From: Pteria penguin
Lineage: Eukaryota; Mollusca; Bivalvia; Pterioida; Pteriidae
DNA: 64,000 nt
Direction: 5' to 3'
Assembly (NCBI GenBank): GCA_035048485.1
Contig: CM068583.1
Coordinates: 29,760,841-29,824,840, forward strand
The notes beneath the pieces were generated by a model. The model was not told the DNA's origin and ran no database searches. It saw nothing but the letters and a program-made list of their open reading frames with translations. This document shows, in pieces, positions 12,800-26,019 of the stretch (position 1 is its first letter; each line of letters opens with the position of its first letter). The position numbers and the translations under genes were made by a program.

Positions 12800-15735
12800 T
12801 TTGATTATTTGTAGACAATATTAACTTTTCAGCTATGGGCTTTCATAGTTCATTTGTGTATTTCTTGTGGTATGATACTGTCTCAGAATTTATGCTTTTT
12901 ACATTTCAACTATAAAACGAATTGATAACTTTGACTGAAATGAACCTATATTGACTTGAATAATGTAAACTATCAAATTTCGAACATGGGAAACGGGAGA
13001 TAATGTTTTCCAGTTTTTTAAGTAAAACAAAGAAAGGACTAATGCTGACTCATTGTATAACTCATGACAAGTTTCCAAGGAGGACTTTCATGAATCGATG
13101 GAAATCAGAGTTGAAACAAGATGCCCGGAGAGAGTAATGTATCGTTTTTAGCTAGTCACTGTCATCATGAACATCAATCCACGTTTTAAATATTTGAAGA
13201 GCGACCTTACTATGATATTGACCTAAAAGTAAGATCCAAATAAACAATTGTCAAGACTAATGTGGTAATAACTTGAGTCTGACCAGCCATGACAGGAGAA
13301 CAGACTGTACTGACCTTTCCCGAAAAATCCAACCAAGTGACATTTTCTGCGAAAAACGAAAGAGAAAGCCAAATATTTTTCTATAAGTCTGAAAAGTATC
13401 AACTATAGATTATTCACTACTACTTCCAATGTATGACTTTCTACAGAAATTGCTGATTACTTGTGCCAGCTGCAAAATGGACATGAACTTCTCAAAAATC
13501 TTAAAATCTCTTATAATATATAAATAACTCTTATAAGGGTATGTTGTCGCACTTCTCATTCCCAGGAGTCCATGAATGCCCACTGTGGTGTATGTGCCAC
13601 AGTAGCAATACACAAGTTTATGGTAAGTTCTTTGCCCTTTGCAGTAAAGATCTAGAAAGAAAGTTTCCTGCCGGGTTTGACTTGTGTTGGTATACCTTTT
13701 ATATAGCTGTTACATACCAGTATTGGTCTACAGCCATCTTATCACTGCAAAATTTAAATAATTTTATGATGTTTGTATCATTTGGATATGACGGATGAGC
13801 CTAGCCAAAAAGAAGACGCCCATTACTCCCGGGCAAATAGTCTCTCTTCTGATTATCAGGATCCTTGAATGTCCATTTTGATATATTGTTGCAAGTCACA
13901 AATTCACATGATAATGGTAACTTAAATATCATGAGAAACTGTAGAGGCTTTGATGCAGCAAGCCACGGAAGAATCGATATCATAACATATATACGCGTGT
14001 TAATTTAGAGCACCGTATGTAACATTTTGAGAATTTGTGTCACTTCAGTGATAATTGAGACCAAAACCGTTGAAAACGAACTTATACTTATTTAAAGAGT
14101 AGATAAATGACCCAAAAGTGAGCGCATATAAACCCATCTTAGGACAGAGCTATGCATGAGGGGGGTACATTTTAGTTTCAGAATAATTTACAAACTTCAT
14201 CACATTAAATTTAACATATAAATTTCTATGAGTACATATGTACTATGAAAACGATAATAAAGACTTTTGTGTTAATTATGGTGTATGGTAGTTAAGACGA
14301 GAAGCAAAAAGCCCAACTGACATCAAGCTTCAGATATTTGCAACGTCTACAGCATTTCCCATCACCAACTCTGATTCAGGTAGGTATGCCAATGCTCATT
14401 GTCAGGCATTCCGTTCAATTGCTACGTAAGAAATAATTTTGAAAAGAATTGGACCAAGGAAGCTGCCGTATTATGTTATGGAGTGTCAGATAATGAATCT
14501 AACGATGAAGAAATTAACTTGTCAAGACTGAGAAAAGATTTATGTTTTGAAGGGAGTTTTGAAAAGAATTTATTGATAGAAAGACCCATATCTATTCACA
14601 ACAAATTATCAGCATAGCCAAAGAGTTTTACAAAATATTACCTTACGGCATTAGAACCACTTATAAACAATAAAATTAACAGAAAAATATTTTGATAATG
14701 TATTATTGCCAATAGCATTAACAAATTATTTATATTCGGTGATTTAAAGTACCAAATTATGTAAGAATGACAAAAATGCATTTTCACGAAACACTATCAA
14801 TAACATTTTTAACACGTGAAACCTATCTCTGAATGATAAAATGTAACATTTACGGTATTTATTCGCTTTTAGTTTCTATCCGTTGTATTGGTCGTCTTCT
14901 GTTGCCGGTTTCACCTGGGGTGACTTGTTTGCATCAGCTAGTGTCTCATGACACAGCGAAGAACATTTTAAACTAAATACTCTACCCAGAGCACAATTCT
15001 GGATGCAGTCTAGAGCCCCATTTCGCAACCATACTAATACGATTGCGTGTTTGGAAAGTCTGTGCAAGTGCGCAATCAATTTTTCTATGGACTATTTGAC
15101 GTGCTTAAGGACAAGGAAATCCATTTAAATCAAAGACTTGATTATAAAAAAGTACTTTTTTAAACACATAAATATTTCCTTGAATATTTTAAATACATAA
15201 ACACAGGAAAAAGAAACACGTTACGTAGAGTAGTATATACTTTTTGACCGACTGTGAGGGATTTGATTTTTAAGATATCGACTATTTAGATAATTTTCGT
15301 CAAACGAATAATCCCCTTGCATTGTCCATTTCTTGTTATATATCAGTATACATGTATGTAGACTATGAATATCAACCCCGCCAACTAGTCGACTTCTTGT
15401 GATGCATGCCATGAGTATACGCGAACTAGTATTATATACAGTCATAGAAGTAAGAAACGGTACAGCCGTAGTCACATGATCACTATAATAGATTATTGTA
15501 AAATGGTAATGTAGACGACCTAACTACTCTGACATGAGGAAGTCGATATGTCAGACAACGATCTATCATGTGTGCAAATAAGATCTTCATAGCGACCGTA
15601 AGATTTGCGGGATGTTGATTTAAGGCGTGATATTGCATACCGGATCGTGTGAGACACATAAACACTATACGCAGTTGATAAAGGAATGCAACTACTTGTA
15701 TATGGAAACGTGAAATATTAAGTCTACCATCTCGG
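12800..15735. other. No gene recognised
   Basis: Several short open frames (for example 13541-13798 + and 14399-14617 +) have mixed, non-repetitive composition but no recognised motif or good splice flanks. I cannot support a gene here. Confidence 0.35.
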
Positions 15736-15739
15736 TCAA

Positions 15740-15890
15740 TATCAAGTGAAAGATCTATAAATGAAGCACATGTTACTTAGATACAGTACGTCATCAATAT
15801 ATCTGAAAGTGAAACTAAAGGTCAACTCCAATTGCTTCTTATTCTGACTTTCAAGTTCCGTTTTGTATGAATTTAGCTTTAATGCCGCCA
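15740..15890 (-). pseudogene. Fragment of a Penelope-like-type reverse transcriptase
   Basis: The reverse strand of about 15785-15870 gives NKKQLELTFSFTFRYIDDVL. This holds the catalytic motif C (YIDD) in the context seen in the RT-B relic at 29500-29550 (FNFTYRYIDDLL). Only this short region is readable, so it is a dead fragment. Confidence 0.5.
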
Positions 15891-15894
15891 AAAG

Positions 15895-17425
15895 GAAGAC
15901 TTGAGAATACAGACTTTACACAGTAGTAAACAACGAAGAATACCGAAGGGTAAACCATATTTACTTTGCAAAACAAATATCTAAACTGAAATATTTACAA
16001 GCTGCCTTTATACCCAATACTTGTTTAATGTATTATTTATTTCTCTATCATAAACTATGTCAATATCGTTTGAGGGTCGTTAGATATATGATCATTTTAT
16101 CAGGTTACATGCAAGACTTATCACAAAGTGAACCTCAGATTCTGTTGCTTCATATGACTGAGTAAGGGAACTTCACCAGTGGAAATTATTTTTGATTTAT
16201 CGACAAGCCTATTACCTATCACATGTACTGTTATGAAGCCAATAAATAAATACATTCAGTACAACCATGGTATAGAGAAGAAATTTAGAAGACACAGAAG
16301 AAGAAATTAGGTTTACTTGATAATTATTTATTTGTGTTAAAGTATGACATTTTAAAGAGTATCATAACCTTGAATAACGTGTGTAAACCAAAAATTATTT
16401 GGCATGTGTATTATTTCGGTTATAAGCTGCCATTATTATGGGTAAATGCGTAACGGAATAGAAGGTTTGTCAAATAAACGTCCAAAAAATAAACTCGCAT
16501 CCATTCCTAATTCCAATGGCTTATTAAAATTCAACCAAAATCCAGAAACAACAAACGAGAACTGTGTGGAATGTGGGAATACGGATCATCAAAAGATGAT
16601 GAGTTTGGGTTATCAGGATCAGTAAACATTCTTATAGGATGACCACGTTTGTCTTGTCTGATTATACATGCATAAACTGTTCAACATAAAGAAGAATTTA
16701 ATCCAAATTGTATTAGTCAACAAAATAATTAGTAACCATGCCATTGCAAGAGAACGTCACTAATATATAGGATTATCTAGGAGTGCAATTGTTCGGGAAT
16801 TTTTCGGTTAGATTTAGTAATTATGAAGGACATGATCAGGATTTTTTTTTAAAAAATATGCATGTAAACGGAAACGTATTAAGTTGTTTTACTACAAATA
16901 AACGATATAAATTTATGAGGAACTACTTCTATTGAATGACTAAACATGAAACGCATTCAAATGTTTATCCCTCCCTGAGATCGTATCAGATTCGGTCTCA
17001 GTGATCGTTTACATAATCAGTCAATCAGAGAATAAAATAGAAAACGCTAACCGAACCGAAAAATGCAAGTAAAACCAAACCATGGATTTTGGTAAACTAT
17101 TGAACTGCTGTGGTTAAGTTGTTTGTGGGCTAGAACTGCTGTGGGTTCAATTGTTTGTAGGCTTACCTTTTTACTTGGCGTAAAACACAGTAATCAAATA
17201 GATATATACTTTAGATTTGATAAATAAAATTCTTTACATCAACCAGAGACTAACGTAATTATTTAAACCACCAGTCTCACAAATCACGCTCCATGCATGA
17301 TGGAATTACATGCACGATATTTTTACATATACGTACACATATGTTAACTATATGTTACAAACACCATCATTCTAACAATCTAATGACAAATTATCCATAA
17401 ATATGTACTCAACTACAAATTTGAC
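15895..17425. other. No gene recognised
   Basis: AT-rich. The reverse strand near 16560-16660 has an open stretch with MFTDPDNPNSSSFDDPYSHI, rich in Asp, Ser and Pro, which I could not assign. Nothing else stands out. Confidence 0.3.
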
Positions 17426-17429
17426 TTAC

Positions 17430-17493
17430 TTTTATTCTCACAGATACTTTCATCGTGATGAAAATCATTGGAAAGACATTCTTCGTCCGACAT
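17430..17493 (-). CDS. Possible first coding exon of an unknown minus-strand gene
   Basis: On the reverse strand an ATG at 17491-17493 opens MSDEECLSNDFHHDESICEN, an acidic N-terminus, and the frame meets a good 5' splice site, AAA|GTAAGT, at 17429/17430. The combination of ATG, short acidic open frame and strong donor is what a first exon looks like. I could not find the next exon at lower coordinates, so this may be chance. The product is unknown. Confidence 0.25.
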
Positions 17494-17659
17494 GATAGTC
17501 CCGAAACTTTCCTACTGCTTTCAATCACTCTTCATTCCAAAATTAGAGAATAAGCTAACAATGCTACGACGTTGGTAGTCTTGCCGCCAATCGATGCCAA
17601 TGAAAAAGCTTTACAATCAGGAGGTATACTGCACATTAATCCCCTTCGCCAGATGGTCT

Positions 17660-19870
17660 ATTTTGTTATCTCCCCTTACTATCTATCTATCTTTTACTTT
17701 AAATCAATTTCCGTCTTAAGAGTTTATTCCTGTATCGTACATATATCTTAATCATGGAATCAATCTCTTAATTTGGTTTCCAGTATCATTTTTGTAATAA
17801 TATCAGCCAAGTTCTTTTCATGGTATTATCGAATGTTATGTTTGCACACAATCCACAGATCAATGTGTGATTGTTGTTCTATGAGTTTATCAATTAATTT
17901 TCTGTCTCCACTGATTTCTTTATCATTCTATAATGTATCTTTTGATATATCGCTTTGCTTGACTCGTATCATTATGAATCTTACACTGTCATGTCTACGA
18001 TGCCATCAGTCGTGTCAAGTAAAGGAAAATACGTTAAAAAATTCAAAACATATGCCAAACAACCTATTAGTGTTATCATGAGTATATTTATATTTTTTAT
18101 TTCTTCTATGTATATTTGAAATTTTTAATCTATACACGAATTTTGGTTTACTTTTATGATGCAAAGTTCTTTCTCATTTAGACAAGAACCTCATTCCAAA
18201 ATCATTGTTACGTCCAACAGATTGTATGATTTTTGTCCCTTCAGTTTTTTTAATATAAAAACAGCTGATTTACGTTGGATTTATCTACCTCAGATAAGTA
18301 CGGAATTCTTCACTACAAAGACCAAATATACCTGACACGGTACTGACCAGATATTTATAGACAGTGTTTTGCCAAGGAATTATCCAATTGTGATCAGCAG
18401 ACAAATGGTTGCATCGATAATTCATGTCCGCAAGTGTCATGACACCAATAGGATATTGATAAAAAATCTCTATTGATATGTAACGGAGTGGAATATCTCA
18501 CAAAACAGACATTCATTTAAGAAAAAACAATACTAACGAACAAACCCCAACCCACCCAGAAAAAAAGGGAAGAACCCCCATCAGCTAAAACTAATAAAAG
18601 AAACAAAGAATCATAAATCTTTCCAAATAATTGATTACTGAATTGACTGAGTATCTAATAACAAGATATATAAGAGTATGATTATGAATTCAGACAAAAT
18701 ATGTTATATACACGCAAATATAAAACCATCATTTATCAAATATTTCGTGCAACAATATTGTGATTCATGAAAACTATTAGTTGTATTATTATTCATTCTA
18801 TATTATCCCAAATGAGTTCCACTACCAAAGTCTGTAATTATCATTTTGTGCAATTCCTCTTGATTAATAATATTCCAACATGGATCACACATTTTGTAGT
18901 TGACGAGTCATTGCAATGTCAATACATTTGATAGCATAACGCATTGTTACATCTCGTAAAATAGTTGTAAAAAACGATAATATTCTGTATTTATGTATTT
19001 AGTTTGTTACACTGTCTTTATTTTTGATTATTTCTTTAATTTTACTTTTATTTCATTTTACTAAAATTTATTTTTAATTTATATATCTATCTATTTATTC
19101 ATTATTTATTTTTATGTATTTACTTTATTTATCATTATTATTATTACTTTTTGTTTTGCTTGTTTTAGGGAGAGGTTTACAAACTGATATCAACATTGAA
19201 GAATTTTCTTCACCCTTCAGTGAAGTCAAAGTCGAAAGATACATTTTAACAGACAAATAACTAACGAACGAAAATTACAAATAGACATTTTTCAATTTTC
19301 CAAATATATTCATGATCAGTGCAACACAATGACGCAATCTTCTATAATAAGTATGCAAATGTAATCAGGTAAATGTTTACATAACATGAAAGAGTAATAA
19401 TCAGTATGCATGAAGCAATATCAAAGAAACACAATAGGTAAAAACTCACAACACTCTTATACGAAGATCTATCATCTTGATATTATATACATTTGCATCA
19501 TCCATATTATTACATCAGACTACTTCATGTCATCTTTACCTTAACTGATGTTAGAAAGTTCCGAAGTCATCACGTAAAATTATAAACATTCAATTATTCA
19601 TGCTTGGTACAAACCCGCTACGATGATCAGTGGTTTCTATAAAAGTTCTGACAGTTTATTTATGGAGGTTTTTGATGGTCCATCAATCTTCTGTACATAG
19701 AATACCTAGTGACCAACAGTGAAATTAGGAAATATAAAAAGGTATATTTTTGTATGCCTTTTGATATACTACACGGAATGACAATATTCAGGTAGAAAGA
19801 CGCGCTGGACAAATATCGCTTTACACTTATTGACTGTAGTCCACTTGAGATCAAGTACGAAAAGTACGAG
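17660..19870. other. No gene recognised
   Basis: AT-rich and partly TTTAT-rich (19000-19150). The 102-codon open frame at 17773-18081 (+) is hydrophobic and Ser/Cys-rich but has no motif, and the local base composition makes it a weak candidate. Confidence 0.35.
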
Positions 19871-19873
19871 AAA

Positions 19874-19874
<1 letters not shown>

Positions 19875-19968
<94 letters not shown>
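19875..19968. repeat. (TG)n microsatellite
   Basis: About 94 bp of TG dinucleotide. Long open frames reading Thr-His across it are artefacts. Confidence 0.95.
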
Positions 19969-19971
<3 letters not shown>

Positions 19972-20302
19972 CACTTTCCCAATGAAGACGATGAATCACG
20001 TAAAGATTGAAGAAGATTATGAAAATTTGCAGTGACACATTCTATGAAGTGACGTCACATTTTGCAGGAACATGTACTGAATCGGCATAGTTAAAGTGTG
20101 TTGTGTTATGCGTTGCTGACCATCTATGACCTAAGTAATAAATTGGATTGTACTAAATGCCTTGAGATATTTTAATTTTCCTTTGCGATGTGCTGGGTTC
20201 ATTTCGAAGACATATGATTTCAGACATGTGTAGCGTTTACAGCCTTTGTCACACGTGATTCGGCATGGCTTACACTGATCATAATGTTTAAATCAAGCTG
20301 TT

Positions 20303-20528
20303 CTGGGTCCGGCGCCATAAACTGAAAAAATACTAAAGTCAATTATTTCAATTTAGTTTATTCCATAATCAAACGTTCAAATAAAGTGTCATGCAGAATG
20401 GTTTTATTCGATTTATCGAAAGAATTTAACTCAACAAAATTCAAATCCCTGTTGTCAATTCATTGTTGAACAAAAGAATATGACATAATGACTGAAGTAT
20501 TTTTTTCAGTTTATGGCGCCGAACCCTG
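20303..20528. mobile_element. MITE-like element with inverted ends
   Basis: The left end 'ggcgccataaactgaaaaaa' (20311-20330) is repeated inverted at the right end as 'ttttttcagtttatggcgcc' (20501-20520), extending outward with mismatches (gggtcc against gaaccc). The ~180 bp between has no coding capacity. This is the form of a non-autonomous DNA transposon of ~225 bp. Its superfamily cannot be told; the target duplication is not clear. Confidence 0.75.
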
Positions 20529-21054
20529 GTCTTCAGTGCGAGTGAAACTGTGTAAGTAATAATTGGTTTCTGTGCATTTGAATTACTGTGATAAAAGTTT
20601 GTAAATTATTTAGTATAATCAAGGAGTGCTTTCCTCGCCTTTTGCTCAGTCCTTGGATGGGATTTTTGGTTCTTACTTTTGAGTTATTCTGGTAATATTC
20701 CTTGCTCCATGAGACGTAAGTTGTTGAAATGCGAATTACCACAAAATCAATACACGTATTGCCATATCTTTCTACCTGTGTAATTTGTTTTATATAATTT
20801 GTTTGATTACTCAGTGAATTAGTGTTTATCAGTTTACCATTTAATGATCTGCGATATGAGCGACCCTTACTTTATCTTCAAAACATTTAGTACCAATGTC
20901 CTCGATATCAAATCTTTTATGTACAATATAGAAATTTAGCCTTACAGGTTAAAAACATAGAATGCTACCAACAGTAATGCCAAGTCTTTTTATCTGTCAC
21001 ATTTGTAAATATTACAAAGGGTGTCGCTTAGGGCTACAAAGTGTTCCTAAAAGA

Positions 21055-21290
21055 ATGTCCCAATACTGATTAAAATGGAGCCATTTCATATTTAGTGCAA
21101 AAGAGGAAACAGAAAACATCTGACAAAACTCTATGACACAAATCACCAAGGACATGCGCGCACTACATGATAATAGTAGAATATAAACGGAAAAACGACA
21201 TTACAAAAATATTCGATTTTGCTGCGATTACGATACCGACTTAGGACGGTCAATTGAAGTAACAAACGTCACTCAATTGGTGTGGTTAAA
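21055..21290 (-). repeat. Solo 3' end of RT-A retroelement
   Basis: Matches 1425-1620 in order: 'gaaacagaaaacatctgac', 'gacacaaatcacc', 'catgataatagta', then 'gattacgataccgactta' and 'ggacggtcaattgaagtaac'. No coding part is attached. Confidence 0.6.
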
Positions 21291-21502
21291 CAGATATGTG
21301 TCATTAACTGTACTGTGATAAAGTACAACTAATGGTATTGGTTTACTTTTAAGTAATTAATTCTTATAAAAATAGCTTTTGGTAGATGCCTGCATTACAT
21401 ATATATGTATATACATTTGTACTTAGATAGTATTACTCTTAATCGGTTATACTATCTCGAATTACAAAATTGGTTAATATACCTGTTTCAAGATGACATT
21501 AA

Positions 21503-21660
<158 letters not shown>

Positions 21661-21669
21661 TATTTTATA

Positions 21670-22455
21670 AAAAGAGTATAATTTAAAAATTGAATTAAGT
21701 GTTTTGACGCATGCGTTTCATCTGTTTACGGTTGTTTATTTTGCGTACACAAGTTGGGGTTGTCTTTCTACTATTAGGATCTTTTTATTTATTTCAAAGA
21801 ACTAATAGTGGTGATAATACTAATTATAACATATATAGGTTTATTAATTTAGTGTACCAAGTGCGCATTTCAAAACTTATGTCTCTTTAGTGATGCACAA
21901 TACTAAATCTGTGGAATTCCAAATTTTAATATACTTAAAGAGCACAGTAGCCACCAAACTAAGATGAAACTAAGATCCCATTAGGGCAAAGCTATGTGTG
22001 ATCAAGATATTATTTCGTTACAAATAATTACATAATTTTATCACAGTAAATTTGAAATCTAAATTAATGACTAAAACTTAACATGAAAGAGGTGGATTTT
22101 ATTTTCTTTTTGTAAAGTATCCCTTCCTTGCAATCGATAAGCACTTCAAATCAAATTTATAGAATATATATTAAATTTGTAGTAGGACACATTGACAATA
22201 ATGCCAAACGGCTAACTTTCAAACTTGCTACACAATGGTTTGATATTTTCAGGGTCTACCTTTAAAATTTATGAAAGACTTCGGAATCTTAAAATGGTTA
22301 TAGGTCACCTGTAATATTTTTATGTTTGATATCATTGGTAATTACTGTAATGTGTTTTTATCCAGCTTTGTGTTTAAAATGTTGTGTTCCGGCTATAAGA
22401 TACATACTTTTTCCTGATGGAAGATAATACCTCAAGTGTTAATTTACGTCACATT
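21670..22455. other. No gene recognised
   Basis: AT-rich, without recognised features. Confidence 0.35.
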
Positions 22456-22460
22456 CTTTG

Positions 22461-22725
22461 AGTCGACTCAGAGTAGACGGTAATGTGCTCGGCTATTCCC
22501 CAAAGGTATAGTGTGATTTTCCAACCTGCGGCATGTCGGTGCAATATGATACACTAAACACGAAGTCTCATGTCTCGATTGACGTTGTAACTTGAAATAT
22601 TCCTCACTGTTTCTGGTGAGATCGCGCATGTAGAAAAGGTATAAAATCTTACCCAATGTATCAGATAGATGACGTCACCGTACAAGTTAAATATTTTGTT
22701 CATCAGTTAAACCTAAAGTTAGGAT
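22461..22725 (+). mobile_element. Old copy of the tRNA-derived SINE
   Basis: The body matches the 9020 family: 'atattcctcactgtttctgg' (against 'agatccctcactgcttcgg'), 'aaaggtataaaatc', 'caatgtatcagatagatgac' and 'gtcaccgta'. The tRNA-like head is decayed beyond recognition. Confidence 0.6.
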
Positions 22726-22774
22726 CTATTCTGTGTGATATTATTTTGATAAGACATACTATCTAAGATTTTAA

Positions 22775-22840
22775 TATGCCGTCACCATATACGTGAAATA
22801 ATCGTGGAGTGACGTAAAACAATAATCAAACAAACAAAAA
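22775..22840 (+). mobile_element. Isolated tail of the tRNA-derived SINE
   Basis: 'tgccgtcaccatatacgtga', 'aataatcgtgg' and 'gtgacgtaaaac' followed by an A-rich tail match the last 70 bp of the 9020 SINE. This is a 5'-truncated copy placed just after another one. Confidence 0.7.
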
Positions 22841-22844
22841 ATAT

Positions 22845-25285
22845 GAATTATAAAAAAGAGAACACAAAAGAGGAACACCATTTATGTATGAAAGAATTTA
22901 GTGATATCTTGCACCGGAATTTGACTAAGGGACCAGAATTTGACAACGAAATTATATATGATGCTCAAAGAAAGCCAGCACAAGATGTTTACTTTTCCTA
23001 GGTATCTGAACTTATTGAAGTTTGAATATTGATGTATCCAAGCTCCTCTTTTGACTGCCTTCTTTTTTACTTTTAAATAAACATTGATGCTATATCGCTT
23101 TGATTTAATGTCCGTGTAGGGACCTTACTATTACATAACTGAATTGAATTTGCCTTAGATTGCGAGATAGTTACATGTATTGTACTTTGGGACCATTTAG
23201 TTCAGAGAAAGAAGCAGTTTCTACCAAGTCATCGTAGTGCCCACATATTAGTGAAAATTCTATATAAATGGTTGAAAGCGAGTAAAACTAAAAGATATAT
23301 TCATCGTATGTTTATTTCTCAACCTCATAATTCAATACAGAGAAGAGTTTTGATCACGATTTATGTAATGTATCAAACCCCACACATACAAGATATCTCA
23401 CAAAGACCATTATTTATTTTCAATTCTTTAGTTATAATTTCAAATCTCGATGAAATCAGATTGGCAATGTTTATTATCATTAAATGACCTGCTGTACATG
23501 AGTCATTTATTTCTTTCGATTACACGTCACTCTTAATTGAAAAAAGATGTTTTATTGTATTATCTGTATGATTTCTATTTCAGAGAAATTACTCTTTGAT
23601 TTTTGTTTTAAATAAGGAGGAATAGGTTGTCGAGAGGTTGACATATAACCGTCAATTCTAGCTCTTCCGTCTATACAACGATGTAATTCTTTTTGATTTT
23701 GAGGATAGAGAAGAATATAAAGTTATTTCTAATCCATTTTGTTATAATCATAGTGAGAAAATTTTATAAGAATGCATAACTTTGTAAATTATATATGCCT
23801 TTGTAAACATTTATCATTACAATAGGCTTATATATTTCTTTAATCTGTTTATAATTCTTCCTGTATTAAAACATTTTTTCATTATTATTTATCCAAGGAG
23901 ACATTTGAGATATGCATAGTTGCCTTGACTTTTGCGGTAACAATGAAATAATTCTGGCATGTTGAAAATATTATACAAACCACAACATGCAGCAAAAACA
24001 ATGATTTATCATAGTGACATAAATAACTGGTATTGTTGTAATTGTTGTGGTAAGAATGTAATTCTGGATTATATTTCATAAACAATAACATACATAGATT
24101 TGTTCTATAAGATTTTGTTTTTGCAGTTGTACCAACATATTAATGTTCAAGTGAAATTATGTTAATTTCCAAAGATGCATCGTCTTATATAATTTTTAAA
24201 AAGCACTTATATCATAATTGAAATGTTGGCTATTAAGGAACCCAAATAATTCGTCTCAACTTGCGGCTTTTATTTTGGATTTGTAGACTGTCGATTATCG
24301 GAATGTCATCTGTAGATTACTTCTAGAATTACAGTGTAATAATTCTCAGAACATATATACGTGTGACAATATATTTGATTTTATATATACGATTTTCACA
24401 TTAGAGGGGATTACCACTATCTATCAGTGTAAAGAATCTTATATACTATTAAGAAAGACGACACAAGGGAACATAAGTGTAAGAATAGGGTAATTGGTAT
24501 GAAAGTCACTGGTACATATCACAATGTTACTAATCAAAATCAGTTTGAATAAATAAGGTAATGGAAGAGTAATTGTCTTCTGTTGAAAAGCTTAACTGTT
24601 CGAGAATGCCAGATACATTCAGGAACACCACTTATAAAGTAGTACAAAACTATATAAAAATATAACAATATTGATGTATTGGACAATTGTTGTATTATAT
24701 CATCAATGATATTGGAAACTATAACTATAAAATATTGACAACAAACTTGCATCAAAAATGAACATATAAAAGAGTAAAACCTGTTCAATGACAAAGCTAT
24801 GCCTGAGGGTTTTACTCTTTATTGAATAACACAAAGTGCCCAAAAATGTAAAGCTCTTTTACCAACTATGATTAAATACAGTGAAAATGAATGTAAGGAA
24901 GAAAAAACATGTCCAAAAGCGTATAAAGTTAAATAATACAAAATATAACCGGTATTAGAATATGGATATGAGGTAATAGTATAGAGAGAAAAAATAGACT
25001 AAAATCTATTTGTGTGTTGGAAATTGTGGTTAAAGAAACGAATATATTAAAAGTGAAATATATAACATTTTAAGAAACTGAACTTTCCTTGAGAAAACAA
25101 AGCGAATTTAATTGATCATTGCATGTATGATAATTTCCCTACATTGTTTACAAGGTTATTGCAGCTGAGTGTTTTACTGAGTATGTCTATCAATCTTTAT
25201 TCATTATAATTAAGTAGCATCCTTTTTTGATTTTGAATTCGAAATTTCAATCGATCAGAGAAAAAAGAGAGAAATAATACAATCT
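22845..25285. other. No gene recognised
   Basis: AT-rich. Small open frames (23251-23487 + and 24540-24794 -) show no motif or splice support. Confidence 0.35.
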
Positions 25286-25289
25286 GAGG

Positions 25290-26010
25290 TGAATAAAAAC
25301 TGTAATATTTTACGAAACTTTCAGGAGTTCATGGTATCTGTAACTCTGAGTAAAAAGTTTAAAATAAAAATGGTAGGTTTTCATATAGAAATCCCAAACG
25401 ATGGTACAGTCTGAAACAACTCACCATGGGAAACTAGAGACATCGTCATCTAACCAAGAGAAATTTACTGTAGGAAATCTAAAATCCTCGTGTTTATCAT
25501 ACATAGTAGTATGTATATTCTTGTAGATAATGTGAATGAGTATATCAGAGGCAGTTGTTTCCTTACTAAATGCATTGACCTTGTTAAGTAGATGGAAAAA
25601 TGTTGCTATTTTACCTTAAGAGTTATCAAGTGTTTCTATATAATTAATATATCTAAATGTGTCACTAAAGTCGAAAAGTTTTGATTTGTGAAATCGGAGC
25701 ATACATTGGATAAAGACTGTCACAGTCACACAGATTTAGATCAAACTGAATTCTAATGGAATTAAATTACCATTGTAAAGATGTATTTCTCAGCATTCAT
25801 CATAAACAGATCAAGCACGATCAATAATGTAAAAGTATAAAACTATTATATGTGTATTATTCTCGAGTTTGTTTGCGTACTTGATAATACATTCCCGACC
25901 TTGTAAGGGTGCAAACATTCCTCCTTTATCTCTTATGAAATAATACATTAACTGATCAGACATCAAAATCGCATTTGTCTAAGATGTCATAGATATGACC
26001 AATACAATGC
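25290..26010 (-). pseudogene. Degraded RT-A reverse transcriptase fragment
   Basis: The DNA parallels 2860-3440 of the main RT-A relic in the same order: 'tatctgtaactctgagt', 'acgatggtacagtctg', 'agagacatcgtcatctaacc', 'tttactgtaggaaatctaaa', 'atcctcgtgtttatcata', then 'gtcgaaaagttttgattt'. All frames are broken. It covers the region around and after the RT catalytic core. Confidence 0.65.
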
Positions 26011-26019
26011 TGTAAAGTT

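Noticed and set aside
19660..20038. Open frames with long Thr-His runs
   Set aside because: Translation of a (TG)n tract.
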